DNA from: Pagrus major
Lineage: Eukaryota > Chordata > Actinopteri > Spariformes > Sparidae
Length of the DNA: 64,000 bases
NCBI RefSeq assembly: GCF_040436345.1
Contig: NC_133235.1
Coordinates: 23,770,660 to 23,834,659 of the forward strand
Direction: 5' to 3'
Position 1 is the first letter of the stretch, and every line of letters starts with the position of its first letter. Below, piece by piece: positions 1 to 11,692 of this stretch. The position numbers were made by a program, and so were the translations under genes. Under the pieces are notes generated by a model. It was not told where the DNA came from, made no database searches, and was given only the letters and a program-made list of their open reading frames with translations.

Positions 1-3000
1 GTGTGAAAAAGATTGATGGATAAAGAGCACCAAAAAGGGGGAAAAAAACGCATAATTGGTCCCCCGGGAACTGTGAAAAAATAAACAAGAGCGCTCTCTG
101 AGCACAAAAGAATTAACAACTTTAAATTAACAGCTGTTAAAGCTTTTTTTTGCCTCTTGATAGTCATTAAAAAATACTTACATTTAGGCTACTACTTATT
201 TAGAAATGTCGTAAAATAAATTACTAACATTCAGCTGAACAAAAAAACTACAAATAAAACTTTATTTAATTGGACAAATGATTGCCAGTAAACAAAATCC
301 TAAAATAAAAAAACACACTGAGGACAATACAAATTAAGCTCCATGTGTAAATCTCAGAGGGGAAATGACAAAATTAGAAAGTTGCCTTACCCTTGAGTGT
401 TTTCTTTAACTTTCTCCTCCTCTACTCTTTCTCTGTCTCTCTTTTCTCTGAAGGAATGAATGTCACCAAGCCTCTCCCTGTGCCACCTGTTGACAGGCCC
501 CAGCCAATGATTCAAAGACGTCTAACGCTGCCAGTAACTTTTGCTCTCTCCCTCCCTCTTCAATTGTTAAAAATCTCTCCCAAAATGCCTATAGGCCAAT
601 GGGCAGTTAGTCTGGGAGTGTCTCCTCTCCTCCTCTCCTCAAGTGATTGACTGGAAAGGGAGAGGAAGAGGAGGAGAGAGATAATGAGCAGCATGTACTA
701 CTCTTTCCCCCTGAGCGAATCGTTCTCTACCTAAACTTACCTTGCTTCTTCATAGTCTCATGTTTTTAATAACTATTTTTTGTGCTCCCTGCATGTGTTT
801 GGTTACAGTAGCAGAGAAGGTTGACATTAATCTCTTTAGCAGAAAGGGTGCTGGGCATTAAACACCACAGTAACTGGATAAAGGTTGGATTCAAGGGGGT
901 GAAGGGATGGGAGCCAAGGAAAATGTAGAGTCAGCTTAGGATAGAAGAAACTACAGGAAGAGGTTATATTTAACAAAAAAAATGTTATAGTCAAAACTGT
1001 ACACAAGAAAACTCAACAAGACATGAGAGAGGGCAGATTTGAACTCAAATGACATGGATAGAGCAGATGGAGTAAAAAAAAACATCTCTTGGGGCATTTC
1101 TTGGAATGAAACATTCTGGGGGTATGGGCACTTGAAAAAAAACGAGGAGCATTTATTCTTGGTCGGATGATTGGCAGTGAGAAACCAAAATGTCTTGATT
1201 TAATTTGACATTTACGCACTATTCTCTCTTGAATGTTTCTCGGCTATTAGTGTGAAACCAGGCCACCTCTAAGCACGCTGTGAAGAGACATGACGGGCTA
1301 GCTTCATGCCGACAGAAAGAACCCCAAGCGTCAAGATGAAAAACCGACCCCCTCAGACTGAATTACGAACGCTTTAAAACATGCAATGAGTTGATATTCT
1401 GTTTCAGTTTGTGCATGCGGACAAACAGGGACACAACACACACATCAGCATGACCAAAGACCCCAGGTGTCAAGGTTGGCAATACGTTACGCTGACAGCG
1501 GCTGCTTGTCTCTAAATATATAAGTAAGGTTTCGAATTTCTGCGGGAACACAGACGGCGGTGGGATTGTTTATGTGAAACTGGAGCTGAAGCTGTGGGGC
1601 AGGTGTGGTTGTTTGCACAGAACAAATGTTGCTGGAACTTGTAATTTTACTCTTTGAAATGTCAACTATAGGTTTTTGGTCCCTCTGTTTCGTCTTCAAA
1701 ATCTGATAAGATGCTTGGCACCATGCCATAGCACTTCGCATAAATATGAGAAAACCATGGATGGTCTGTCATGAAGATTTACATGTAGCAGTTAACTTGT
1801 ATAGCAGCTCAAAGTCTGGATATACTGATTTATTACTGATGATAATTGTGACAAATGGTAAAGGAGAGGTAGGCTGAATGGAGACAGTTTTAGAAATAGT
1901 AACAGGTCCTGAAATAGAAATGAATGCAAACTGGTTTACTTCAAATTCTTAGTGTAGTAGATACTTTGTAACTTAGCATTTCTAAGTGGTATTATTGTTG
2001 GCGGCGCTTACACAAAGACAACTTTATCGTCTGTGTTTTCCTCATCAACTACCATAGCAACTACCAACAACACCGGACACAATGTGAGTTTATTCATTTA
2101 TTTAGGCTATAACGGAGGCTTGAAAGCAGAAGGAAATGGTGCCAGGCTGCCAGCCTGGTCCCAATATTTTCACCTTATAAAGGTGATATGGCTAAATGTA
2201 TGTAAACAAGGAGCAAAACTATCATTCATTTAAGGTTTTGACAAAAAATTTGAAACTTTGAAAACAGCTGTTTTACTTTTACTTTACTTTTTGAGGGATA
2301 TTTTATTTCTGAGCAGCTAAATTCTCCACCACAGAAGGTGAGGTCCCTCCCCTCTCGGTGGACTACCATGAGATCTTATGTCAGAAAAAAATATGTACTG
2401 TAGTTAAAAGAGACAAAAGAATTTTGATCCCATTTGAATTTTGTCATGAATTACACACAAGATGTAAGTCAATTTAAAAGATACAACAAAGGAAACATCA
2501 AACTGTGATAAGTGATTAGTGATGTCATCTCATTTAACACTACCCTTGTAGAGTCGGTCCTGCATATTAGCTAGCTCACAAAGCTGACTAATTCTCTTTT
2601 CACATAACTGCTGTAGTCAGTATTGTCAGACTTGTGCTTTTCAAAGCTTCCTCCCATGTTGGTGTTGGTGACGTATATTGTGGGAGACAATGTAGCTTAG
2701 TGAGCAGTTACACAAAACTAAATGGTACCACCATTACCACAAACTATTACTTTTTTGACTTGCAGAAATGTCTTTTAAATTGACAAACATTATGGCCCAT
2801 GTGCAATTCATTCAAAAAATGTATTTGTCTCTCTCCACTGACAACGATTGTTTTCAGATGAAAGGTCGCATGGGGCACACTGGAAGGGAAAGGACTCTCC
2901 CCTCTATGTCGGCTAGCTGTTACTAACTTTGTCTGTCTCCCATTTAGTGCTGGGGAGGGAGTGAACAATGAGTTTATCAGAGCTTTTTTTGTTTAAAAAT

Positions 3001-6000
3001 AGCTTCCTGCTGCATCTGGAAACAATACTGATGAGAGCTGCCAAAATGAAACCGAAACAAGTTGTGGCCACTAAACTGAAAACAAATTATATTAAAAAAA
3101 ACAACAAGATCAGAGGGGAACTGCCCAGTTGCAATGTTTTTAGAGCATTCCTCTCTACGAATGACACTTCTCATATCACACGTGCTCATTTGATCCATTT
3201 TTAGTATGGATATGTTTGCTGCTATAAAGTGCGGCCACAATGTTTTTTGTGTATTGAGGATGCAGTGCTGATGATAGGTAAGGATGGATTATGTGTTTTT
3301 TTAATATCACATTTGCCACTTTTTAGAAGAAAGGGTAGAGATCAAGGATTACATCGGTGGCACTGAGAGGCAACATAACTCTTGAGAGATAATATCTGTC
3401 ATTCTGCTGCTGCGTCTGCAGTGTTTTTAGAAGCAAACTGCTCCGCAGGACCAGGGACAGAGATGAATGATGTACCGGATGCTCCGTAACAACACAGTCA
3501 TTACAAAGAGTTTACATTTCCTCATGGATGTTAATATGTTACCTTGGAACATCAGTGCATGTGAGGTTCAGCCTCAGATTTGGTCCTGAAGCTGAACTTC
3601 GAGCCATCCTACTAATTTCCGTTATCAGAGAGCTATGAAACTAGGACACTTTCAATTAAACTATGCAGACAGAACAAAGACTACAAAGATGATTAAGTTG
3701 GCTTGAATTCCACTTTATCATGTTGAAAGGTTCTTTTTAACAAGTACAAAACTCCTCAGTCTTTGTCCTTAGAAAGAGAAATCTGAAGATGTTAATCTGG
3801 AGCTGTATTAATTAACTTTGACAGAGTGGAGGGTAAAATCGCATGAAATCAGATTTGTAATTTTTAAGGAAAGAAAGGAAGACTGATCTGATACCCCCAT
3901 TAAAAGAAAATAACAGAAGACTTTCTCCCTCGCCATATTGGTTATACTTCAGAAGAGTGAGTACAGAACAGTACTTACAAATGGCACTTAATTAAAAATA
4001 CTATAAAATATAATTATATATATAATTTCCTTTCATATTGGTTTAACAACTTCCTTTCTATGGAAATACAACTTCCTGTATTCTTGCGATTAGTCAGTTG
4101 CTGTAGTTTGCTTTGCATGAAATTTAAAAATAATACTGTTTACATACATTGAGACAGTCAGGAATCTATTCATGCTTAATCATTCGTTCAGTACTCCTTA
4201 TGGCATCTATCAATCCATTCATCTCTCATTCCTCTTTTGAACTTAAAATGTGTTAATCATATTTAACAAACCGAGAGGAACCTTGAGCTTCAGTGAATAT
4301 AAAGAAAACACAGAAAGTCAAAATCGGCACATTGAACTCCATTCATGCACTCGTCTGTTGCTCGGACATGCTGTGTGGGAGGTGATGACATTTACAGCAC
4401 TTCATGGGACAATGAGAAAATATTTCAAGCATGTCACTATACGTTCAGGGAAATGTGACTGCTCCTCATTGTAAGTGCCCGCTGGTTTCATCCCAATTCT
4501 GGGAAACGTACCTCACACCAGCAGCAGATGTAACAGAACTTCTTCACAGCAGGGTGGATTTTATATGATGTTTCCTTTAATGTGATGCGTGTCTGTACTT
4601 TGTTTCCGTTCTCTGGGAAAAAGACGGTCTCTGAACTCTTATTAGAAGTGCCCACACACCTCTGAACTCCCCTTCATGTTATCCCTGTTCTTTCTCTGCC
4701 AGACCAGAAGTCGACTGTAAATCTAAAGCTGCTGAATGAAGGTGTTCTTGATATCAAAATCAAAACCGGGACAAGCTAAAAGGTCAACATAGTTACTGTA
4801 TGTCTGGTCTAATCCCATTGACCTGGCCTTTACTTAATAAGCAGGTGCTGATATCAATCGTCTTTTATTCTTGTGCTGCCTGGAGTCCTCATTAAAGCAA
4901 AGTTATGACTATCAGCATATGGAAAAGAGGTGGTTCTGGTTCCTGTGAAGTCCTTGACTATCAGGAGCCTCTCCAACTTATTACTACACACATGCAGTCA
5001 CATGCTGGATGGAAACAGATCTAAATAAATGAACACTTACAGAAATAAAACTGGTAAAAGGTCCAGTACTAACAGATTTACTGTGCACGGATATAGAAAA
5101 ATGTCTGGAAATCACTGGTGGGCTGTACGAAAACAATAACACATAATAATGATTAATGTTTGTAATGTTGTTTCGTGCTCTCTTGATGACAGTGGAAATT
5201 ATCGGCCAGACACCACTTGAGCATTTACTTTTCAATTATGTTGGATTCTGGTTAGTAGGGTCGGTCGTGTGGTTTGGTTGACTTTTTTCTCATGCTCTTT
5301 ATTCTGTTGCTCATTTTTTACAACATGGAGACCACCCTTACTGAAATGTCGCCATGACAAATATGCCTTTTGGATTGAATGTTCTCACATGTGATCAGTT
5401 ACTTTCAAGTGTGAACTAAAATTTTAACATGTGAACTGGACATTTTGTACAAGTGATTGGCTTTTTCACATAAGAAATTACCATTTTCACATGTGAAGTA
5501 CATCTGTTCATGTGTGATTGGCTTTTTTTTCACATGTGGACTAGATTTTACACATGAGGAAATAAAATATCACATGTCAACTGGACCATACCACCACACT
5601 ATCATGGTTTCATGATCAATGACAGTCCGTCAGTCAATACAAAGCAGTGCTGGATGTAGAAATAACCTTTTGTAACCATTAAAACTTCTCCTGTTATGTT
5701 CCATCAAACTTTTCTAAATGTTTTTGTGAAGTTATTCCCTCGTCATGTGTTAGCGTCTCATTTGTGATTAGAATCTGACGTCATATCATCTAAGATGTCG
5801 TCTTTGGGCATTGTTGCTAGTTGGTTGCCATGCAAGAGTTTTGAAGGCAACCTACAGAGCTGAGTCAAGACACGGTGGTAGGGAAACAATAATTGCAATG
5901 TTGCTTATTAACCGCGAAAAAGCATTGTTAAAATGCTCAACATGCCACATTCTTTCCTAAGAAGTCACGAGAAGAGAAAGAGAGAGACAAAAGGGCACTG

Positions 6001-7160
6001 CTGTTTTCAAACTGAAGAAGCAAATTCCTGTCTCAAAGATTCATCATAATGGGCTCTAATGAAACTGAGTCTGAAGTAATGTCAGACTCTATTAATATTC
6101 TTTAATAATGATAGAATTAATTCTGACAGACCTCAATCTTCCCTCCCGACAATGTTCTCTGCAGCAGATTTTGGATTTGAATGCCTGTTAATTAGAGGAA
6201 GCAATTTACTGTCCACTCCTGCAGCTCTTTGTTATCATCTTGTTTTTCCTTCCAGCCAAGATAAATAGCAGCCCTCCTGATGCTCATATATTTATAGTTA
6301 CAACAACCACATGTGGGAACTTGCAGGCGTTTACAAAAGGAGTTTCAGCTGCCTAGTGTCCTGCAATAACTAACATGAAACTTGGAACATGACCAGTTAT
6401 GCCAGATATCATTGACTGAGCTAATTAAGGCATTATTTATGGTCGTGTGCCTCTTTTTGTGTTTCCATTATGAAGTGTAGCGTAATGAAAGTTTTCCTTT
6501 TAAAATTTCTGCATTTTTACAGCAGGGTGCCTCAGCATCTCCTGTCAAGCTTTGGAACAAAACACTAAATTGAATCTTTTGCGGTTCATTAAGTTAGACA
6601 TTTGCCAATTGCATACATCCAAGGGAACCTATTGTGATTTTGAACATCACCTTTGTTATTAGGTACTTCCCTTGTCATTGTTAAAGATTGTGGGTGGGGG
6701 GCGTGAGTTTTTTGGGGGGTATGCAAGGAAAAGGTTGTGAACCACCAGGTTAGAAAAATCTCACACCTGGTTTTGATATTTGTGGGTCTTGAATCAGTTC
6801 TCAGGAATATTTCAACACATTCACGTTCTTGCTTAGATGAGATGATTGATACCACTGTCATGTCTGGATGGTAAGTTTGACGCAGCCAGTTAACCTTAAC
6901 CTGATGCGCGAGGGTTCGTTACACAACCGTCTTGGAAGGAGTTCATCAAAGGACACCGATTGGTTCAATGTTCTCACAAATCCAGCTGACTCGCAAGGTA
7001 AGGTTAGCCCAGCTTAGCATTAAGACGAGAGATCGTGGAAAACAACTAGCCTGGCTCCATCCAAAGGTACTGTAACAAAACACATTTACTAGTATGGCTA
7101 AATCTCACCAATTAACATGTTATTGCTCATTTACCACTTAAGGTTTTATGTGTTGAACTA
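1..7160. other. Gene-free stretch, left flank
   Basis: I see no coding exon that I can support in this 7 kb. ORFs are short (under 110 codons), unrelated between frames and lack protein-like composition. The stretch is AT-rich, with pyrimidine/purine tracts around 400-680 and the CACATGTG-rich degenerate repeat at 5386-5586, listed separately. A piece near 1977-2025 resembles part of the LINE-like tail at 56.35 kb. The stretch could be intergenic DNA or a large intron of a gene outside the window; nothing here decides between these. Confidence 0.6.
5386..5586. repeat. Degenerate minisatellite rich in CACATGTG palindromes
   Basis: Variants of a unit built on the palindrome CACATGTG recur about every 20-40 bases, for example at 5386, 5426, 5488, 5511, 5530, 5552 and 5571. 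They are joined by recurring links such as TGATTGGCTTTTT and AACTGGAC. Spacing and sequence are imperfect, so this is an old, decayed tandem repeat rather than a fresh microsatellite. CACATGTG contains an E-box (CANNTG), so protein binding is possible but not shown. Confidence 0.6.
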
Positions 7161-7390
7161 TGGTAAATGGACTCACATTTCTATAGCGCTTTTCCAGTCT
7201 ACAACATTTGTCACATTCACCCATACACTGATGGCAGAGGCTGCTATACAAGGTGCCAACTACTCATCAGGAGCAATTTGGGTCCAGTATCTTACTCAAG
7301 GACACTTCAACATGCAGCCAGGGATTCGAACTGGCGACCTTACAATTAGTAGACGACCTGCTCTGCCTCCTGAGCTACAGCCACCCACAC
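7161..7390 (-). mobile_element. tRNA-derived SINE
   Basis: Read on the minus strand, this starts with a tRNA-like head. An A-box-like stretch (TAGCTCAGGAGGCAGAG, from about 7377 down to 7361) and a B-box-like stretch (GGTCGCCAGTTCGAATCCC, 7339 down to 7321) have the spacing of an internal RNA polymerase III promoter. The body then runs to a tail that on the + strand reads TGGTAAATGGACTCACATTT. I recall this tail and the CATTCACCCATACACTGATGGC section from a repeat common in spiny-rayed fish. The tRNA part does not fold cleanly as a working tRNA. ORFs crossing it are artefacts. The exact family is not assigned. Confidence 0.75.
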
Positions 7391-10300
7391 ATCTATTCTA
7401 TGCAGGGAGCATTCACTTTGTCTTGTCACCTTGAGGTTACGAGGCCACTGCCTCCCGTCTTTATGCTGAACTAAAATAACCTCTTCTGACTGAAGCACCA
7501 TATTTAACAAGCGAATATGAGCATTGCATTGATCTTCCCTCTAACTCTCTTGAACAAATTGAAGGTTTTCTAAATTTTTAAATGACTTCTAGCCTGAGTT
7601 TTAAAATTTGCCACTGTAATTTTTTTAATCAAAGGTTAGCACCCATCATGGAAACACTTACATCCTGTATCAGATGGACACTGAGTTTTAACAAGAGTGT
7701 CTGAGGCTTCTGACCACATTACATTTTGATGGCATCATGCCATTCATAACTACTGCTTGTCTGTCTGCCCTCAAACAACCACTTTCAGTAACTTCAGGCT
7801 GAACCCTCATCGGATCCTTTCAAGTAAATATACAAAAAGTACATTAACTCCTCTCTTTGAACCATATGGTATATTTAATCAGACACAGGCTAACTGCGGT
7901 AAAGGCAACTGAAACATCACTGATTGCGTGTTTCCTTGTAGATCTGGAAACTGTTGATTGAGAGGGCTGATTTGATCTTAGGGGGAGCTAAGCTATGAGG
8001 GGCTGCGTGCCAAATGGGAACTGACAGACGGGTCCGAAAAGCACCCATGGATATCTAACACATGAAATATGTTTAAAGATTGTCTAAATGTCTGGCCTGT
8101 CTGGGGGTTATTAGGCTAGATTAACAGAGCCAACTCAGGCTGACAATTTTCCGTCATTGAGGTAAAAAGATGTTTTTTTTCCATCCTAATCTAAACATTG
8201 AAAATTAGGGACAAAATGTTTTCTCCTTGTTCACGTGGAAATGACAAGATCAGATTAGAGGAAGTCGGGCCAAAGCTGGTATCAATGCCACATTCTGCAT
8301 GTTTACTCTGAAATGACTCGGAGGCTGTTTTTATTTTTGAACCAGTGTAAACTGAACGTGTTTGACTTTGGTGGAGAGCAGATCAGATCAGACGACGCAG
8401 TGTAGATTAAGCCAAAGTCATTTAAGGAGAAACAAACTAGTGCCAGATGGAGGTTCAGTGAATGTGTTCCTTGTTGTGTGTTCAGCTTCTTTTGATGCCG
8501 ACCACATTGTGCGCATACAAACAATCTTGTGGGCCCACATAATGTTCATATTCCTAGACACTATAAGATGTTTCTCTGCCTCCAGCTATCTTTAATGCAC
8601 ACCGCAGCTGAGTCTTTTGTCAACCACACATTAAAGCAAAGGTAACATAAGTGCAGTGTCTATTGTAAAAACACCTGGCTTTCAGACTGTTTTAAAATAT
8701 TAGCTTAAATGTGGCTTCTGTTTTTGTTAGAACGACATATGGTGGAAACCAACAAAAATGATCATGATGACAATGATCTGTAAGAACGGCTGCGGTCTTC
8801 ACTCAGACCTGCGATATCAAAAGTACAGTACATAGTCTGTTATGACAAGTCTGCTTCAGATCACAACATTAACAACTAAGAGCTGTTTGCAACAAGCTGA
8901 ATGCAGTCATTGTCCCGATTGTTTTTTTGGTGGGGGGGTTGGGAGCACATCTGTAAGTCAGTAAGACATACCAAAGCGCCCTAATGGTGCATCACACCAG
9001 TATATTTGAATAAATCCAAATGAAAATATTCTGCCTGGTCCAGTAATATCTCGACGCGGACGTGAAAGATTCTGCATCGATGCAGAGACAGAGCATAATC
9101 GAGAGTCCGCAGCTTATGCTGATTGTCAATTGTCCTGGCAGCCAGCATGGCTCAGTGGCTGCAGTGTAATCCTTTGGGGCAACCTGACCGTCATAGTTAC
9201 TTCCGCTAAAAGCACTTGTTTTTGCCACTCACAGGAGAGGTGGCTCGGACTTTGGAAATAAAATTCTAGCTGACATCACCGTCACCGACGTCTTACTGCA
9301 ACAACTCACATTTCACTTTAAACTGATGATAGTATTTGACAAAAAGGTCTTTCTCTGTAGGAATAGGGAAATACGTCAGAATTTAGGGTGTTCACCTGGG
9401 TCTTATGTTTAGATCAAAGCTGAGCCAAGCTGAGGTGATAAAAACCCGTGTCTGCTGTGGAGTCAGTTGACCTAGGTGTGAATGCCTAGTGTACACATTC
9501 CCATTGCACACAAAAGCCCAATCTCAGCGAGATTAAGTGGGATTTTTGATCAGTGGAAAAAGGGTATCAGAATAACCTCAGCCTGTTAGTGGACATAATT
9601 TTGACAGTCAGAGTTGCCCCTAAGGATAACATTGCAGCCATTGTAACCGTGTCACAGTTGCCATCTGAGGCGATCTGCTGAACCGGTCCCAAAACTTTTG
9701 GTAGGTGTGAATCATACGCAGAACAAAACATGTAACTATATAGCCCAAGTTTAAAAAAACCTGAATTCCCCCTCAATTTATACACATTGACTCGACATGA
9801 TAGAAAAACTTTGCATTAAATGAGACACTTTAAATTTAACTTATGTAATAGAATTAGATGGAAAAATTACATGCAATTAAAGTACTTAAAGTCAGTGTTT
9901 TAGGCAACATGTGCACTACAATTCACAAAATATGATGAACCTGCCATCAGAATGATAATTAATGAGTCCTTAATCATGTGCACTGAGATAGTTAGGCACA
10001 TTAGCAAAGTGAATAAATTGGAACAGACAAGGCGAGTCAGGCAGCCGTCTGACTGATGAGCTGGTGTCAACAGCTGTTACAGAGCTTCCTGCATGGGGCT
10101 GATGTGGATACCAGTCCTCAGGGTCCGGTCATCCTGTCATGAGACGCCATGTGGGGAGCTGACCCCGGGTCCAACGGCTGACATGACCCAGTCCTGCTCA
10201 TGCTTTTTGATCTCAGGGACTTGCCGGTTGTTTCTCTTCGCCTCAGAGAAGAGAAACAAGGTGAGAATCAAAAAGGACAAAAGTTCAAGCAGGTAAAGTC

Positions 10301-11410
10301 ACTTCCTGCCAACCTTTGTGGCTGATGCTCATTTAAGAGCATTAATGGAACAATTAGTTATGTAATTGGCTGTGTGGTGAAGATCTGGGGACTTCCATGA
10401 AAGTAGATATCAGTGGACTTTGGACAGATTTGCACAAGATTGAATCCACATTGCTCACCTACGTATGACATATAAGATTTCAGCTGACGGTAAAAGCAAA
10501 GTTAAGAAAGCCTTTGACTGACAGGCCATTGAAAACTAGAGGACCCAGTTACAGTGACAAATAACACACTATTCATGTAATGTTGTTCTTTCATAGGGAG
10601 TTCTAAATAACCAATTTCCTGCCTGTATAAATACAATTCAGACACAAACATGGAAAAAGTGAGTTCATATGAATCAACGCTTCCTCAAACTCTGACACAA
10701 AGGAAATTATTTCAGCTTTGTAAAGCGGCACCAGGAGTTACCCTTCACCTGATTCTCTCGGGTCAAGAAAGATTTATTTTCAAAGCTTGTGGACTACACT
10801 TCCTCGAGCATTGGTGGTCCCGTAAGTATAATCACAGATGTGTCTGCATCTCCTTCTCTCCCTGTTTCTCTCTCTCTGGCTCTCACCCCTCCAGAGTGAC
10901 TGCACTCATTTGAATTCAAACATAACACAAAGCAGTGTATGTTTTTCTTTATGAGGTTATGCATCAAACCTTTTATTCACACAAACAGAATGGAGCAGAG
11001 CAGCTCTCGAATCTGAAAGGATGAGTTGTTGGTTTCATAATGTCCTCGCCTCACCAGAGCGTAATCTGCAGATGGGACTCATCATTTTTACTTGACCCAA
11101 AAGACTCAGCTCCAAGTCTTCCAATATTGTGATTGATAATATTAAGTAGGTAATATGTCTGCCAAGACAAGAAAATGACAAAACAGATGAGACAATCACA
11201 CAAGCGACTGATGGCCACACTGTGCCGCTTTGAAACTGAACGTTTTTGATGAGCACAATTATTTAAACATTAAAAATGAAGCGGCTTTGTTTTTGTGAGT
11301 TTTTCGAAGACACCATAAACTTTAAAATGAAAGCTTTAAAAGTCAAATTTATCAAATGGTTTCATCATTGCAGTCTAGGAAAAGAGGAAATGTACGTTTT
11401 CTAATTCGAC
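7391..11410. other. Gene-free stretch
   Basis: No exon is supported in this 4 kb. The only structure noted is a perfect 12-bp stem-loop at 10228-10259, listed separately. It sits inside a short exon-like piece (10217-10260) that has good-looking splice sites on both sides but no partner exon. Confidence 0.55.
10228..10259. repeat. Perfect 12-bp inverted repeat (stem-loop)
   Basis: TTGTTTCTCTTC at 10228-10239 is perfectly complementary to GAAGAGAAACAA at 10248-10259, with an 8-base loop (GCCTCAGA). A following G|GTGAGA looks like a splice donor. The hairpin is too short for a miRNA precursor unless pairing extends outward, which it does not do clearly. No function is inferred. Confidence 0.6.
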
Positions 11411-11692
11411 TTAAAGGGTTACTCCAACAATTTTACATATCAAAGTACAGCATGTTTACAGGTCTGTGAGGGTACTACTGAATATCTGAAAAAAGTAGTA
11501 TAAACCTTTGTGGCTCTAGAGGAAGCTGCTAGAGGAACGTGCTACCTACATTACCTACAATGCAGCTGGTGGCAATTTATCAGATTACATGCATCTTCCT
11601 CTGGAGCCACAAAAGGCTAAAAATTAGAAATAATTTAAAACAAGTCTCAGCCGATCTGATGATATTATTTATTCCCCCACAGTATCCTTTAA
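11411..11692. mobile_element. TTAA-flanked MITE (piggyBac-type non-autonomous element)
   Basis: A TTAA at 11411-11414 is followed by AGGGTTACTCC. The far end reads AGTATCCT and then TTAA at 11689-11692, giving imperfect terminal inverted repeats (AGGGTTACT / AGGATACTG) flanked by the TTAA duplication used by piggyBac-like transposases. Inside is a second inverted repeat: TTGTGGCTCTAGAGGAAG near 11508 pairs with CTTCCTCTGGAGCCACAAAA near 11594. The element has no transposase ORF, so it would be mobilised in trans. Assignment to piggyBac is inferred from the TTAA flanks. Confidence 0.6.

Noticed and set aside
7321..7390. Possible tRNA gene on the minus strand
   Set aside because: A and B boxes are present but the stems do not pair properly and it continues into a dispersed-repeat body, so it is a SINE head.
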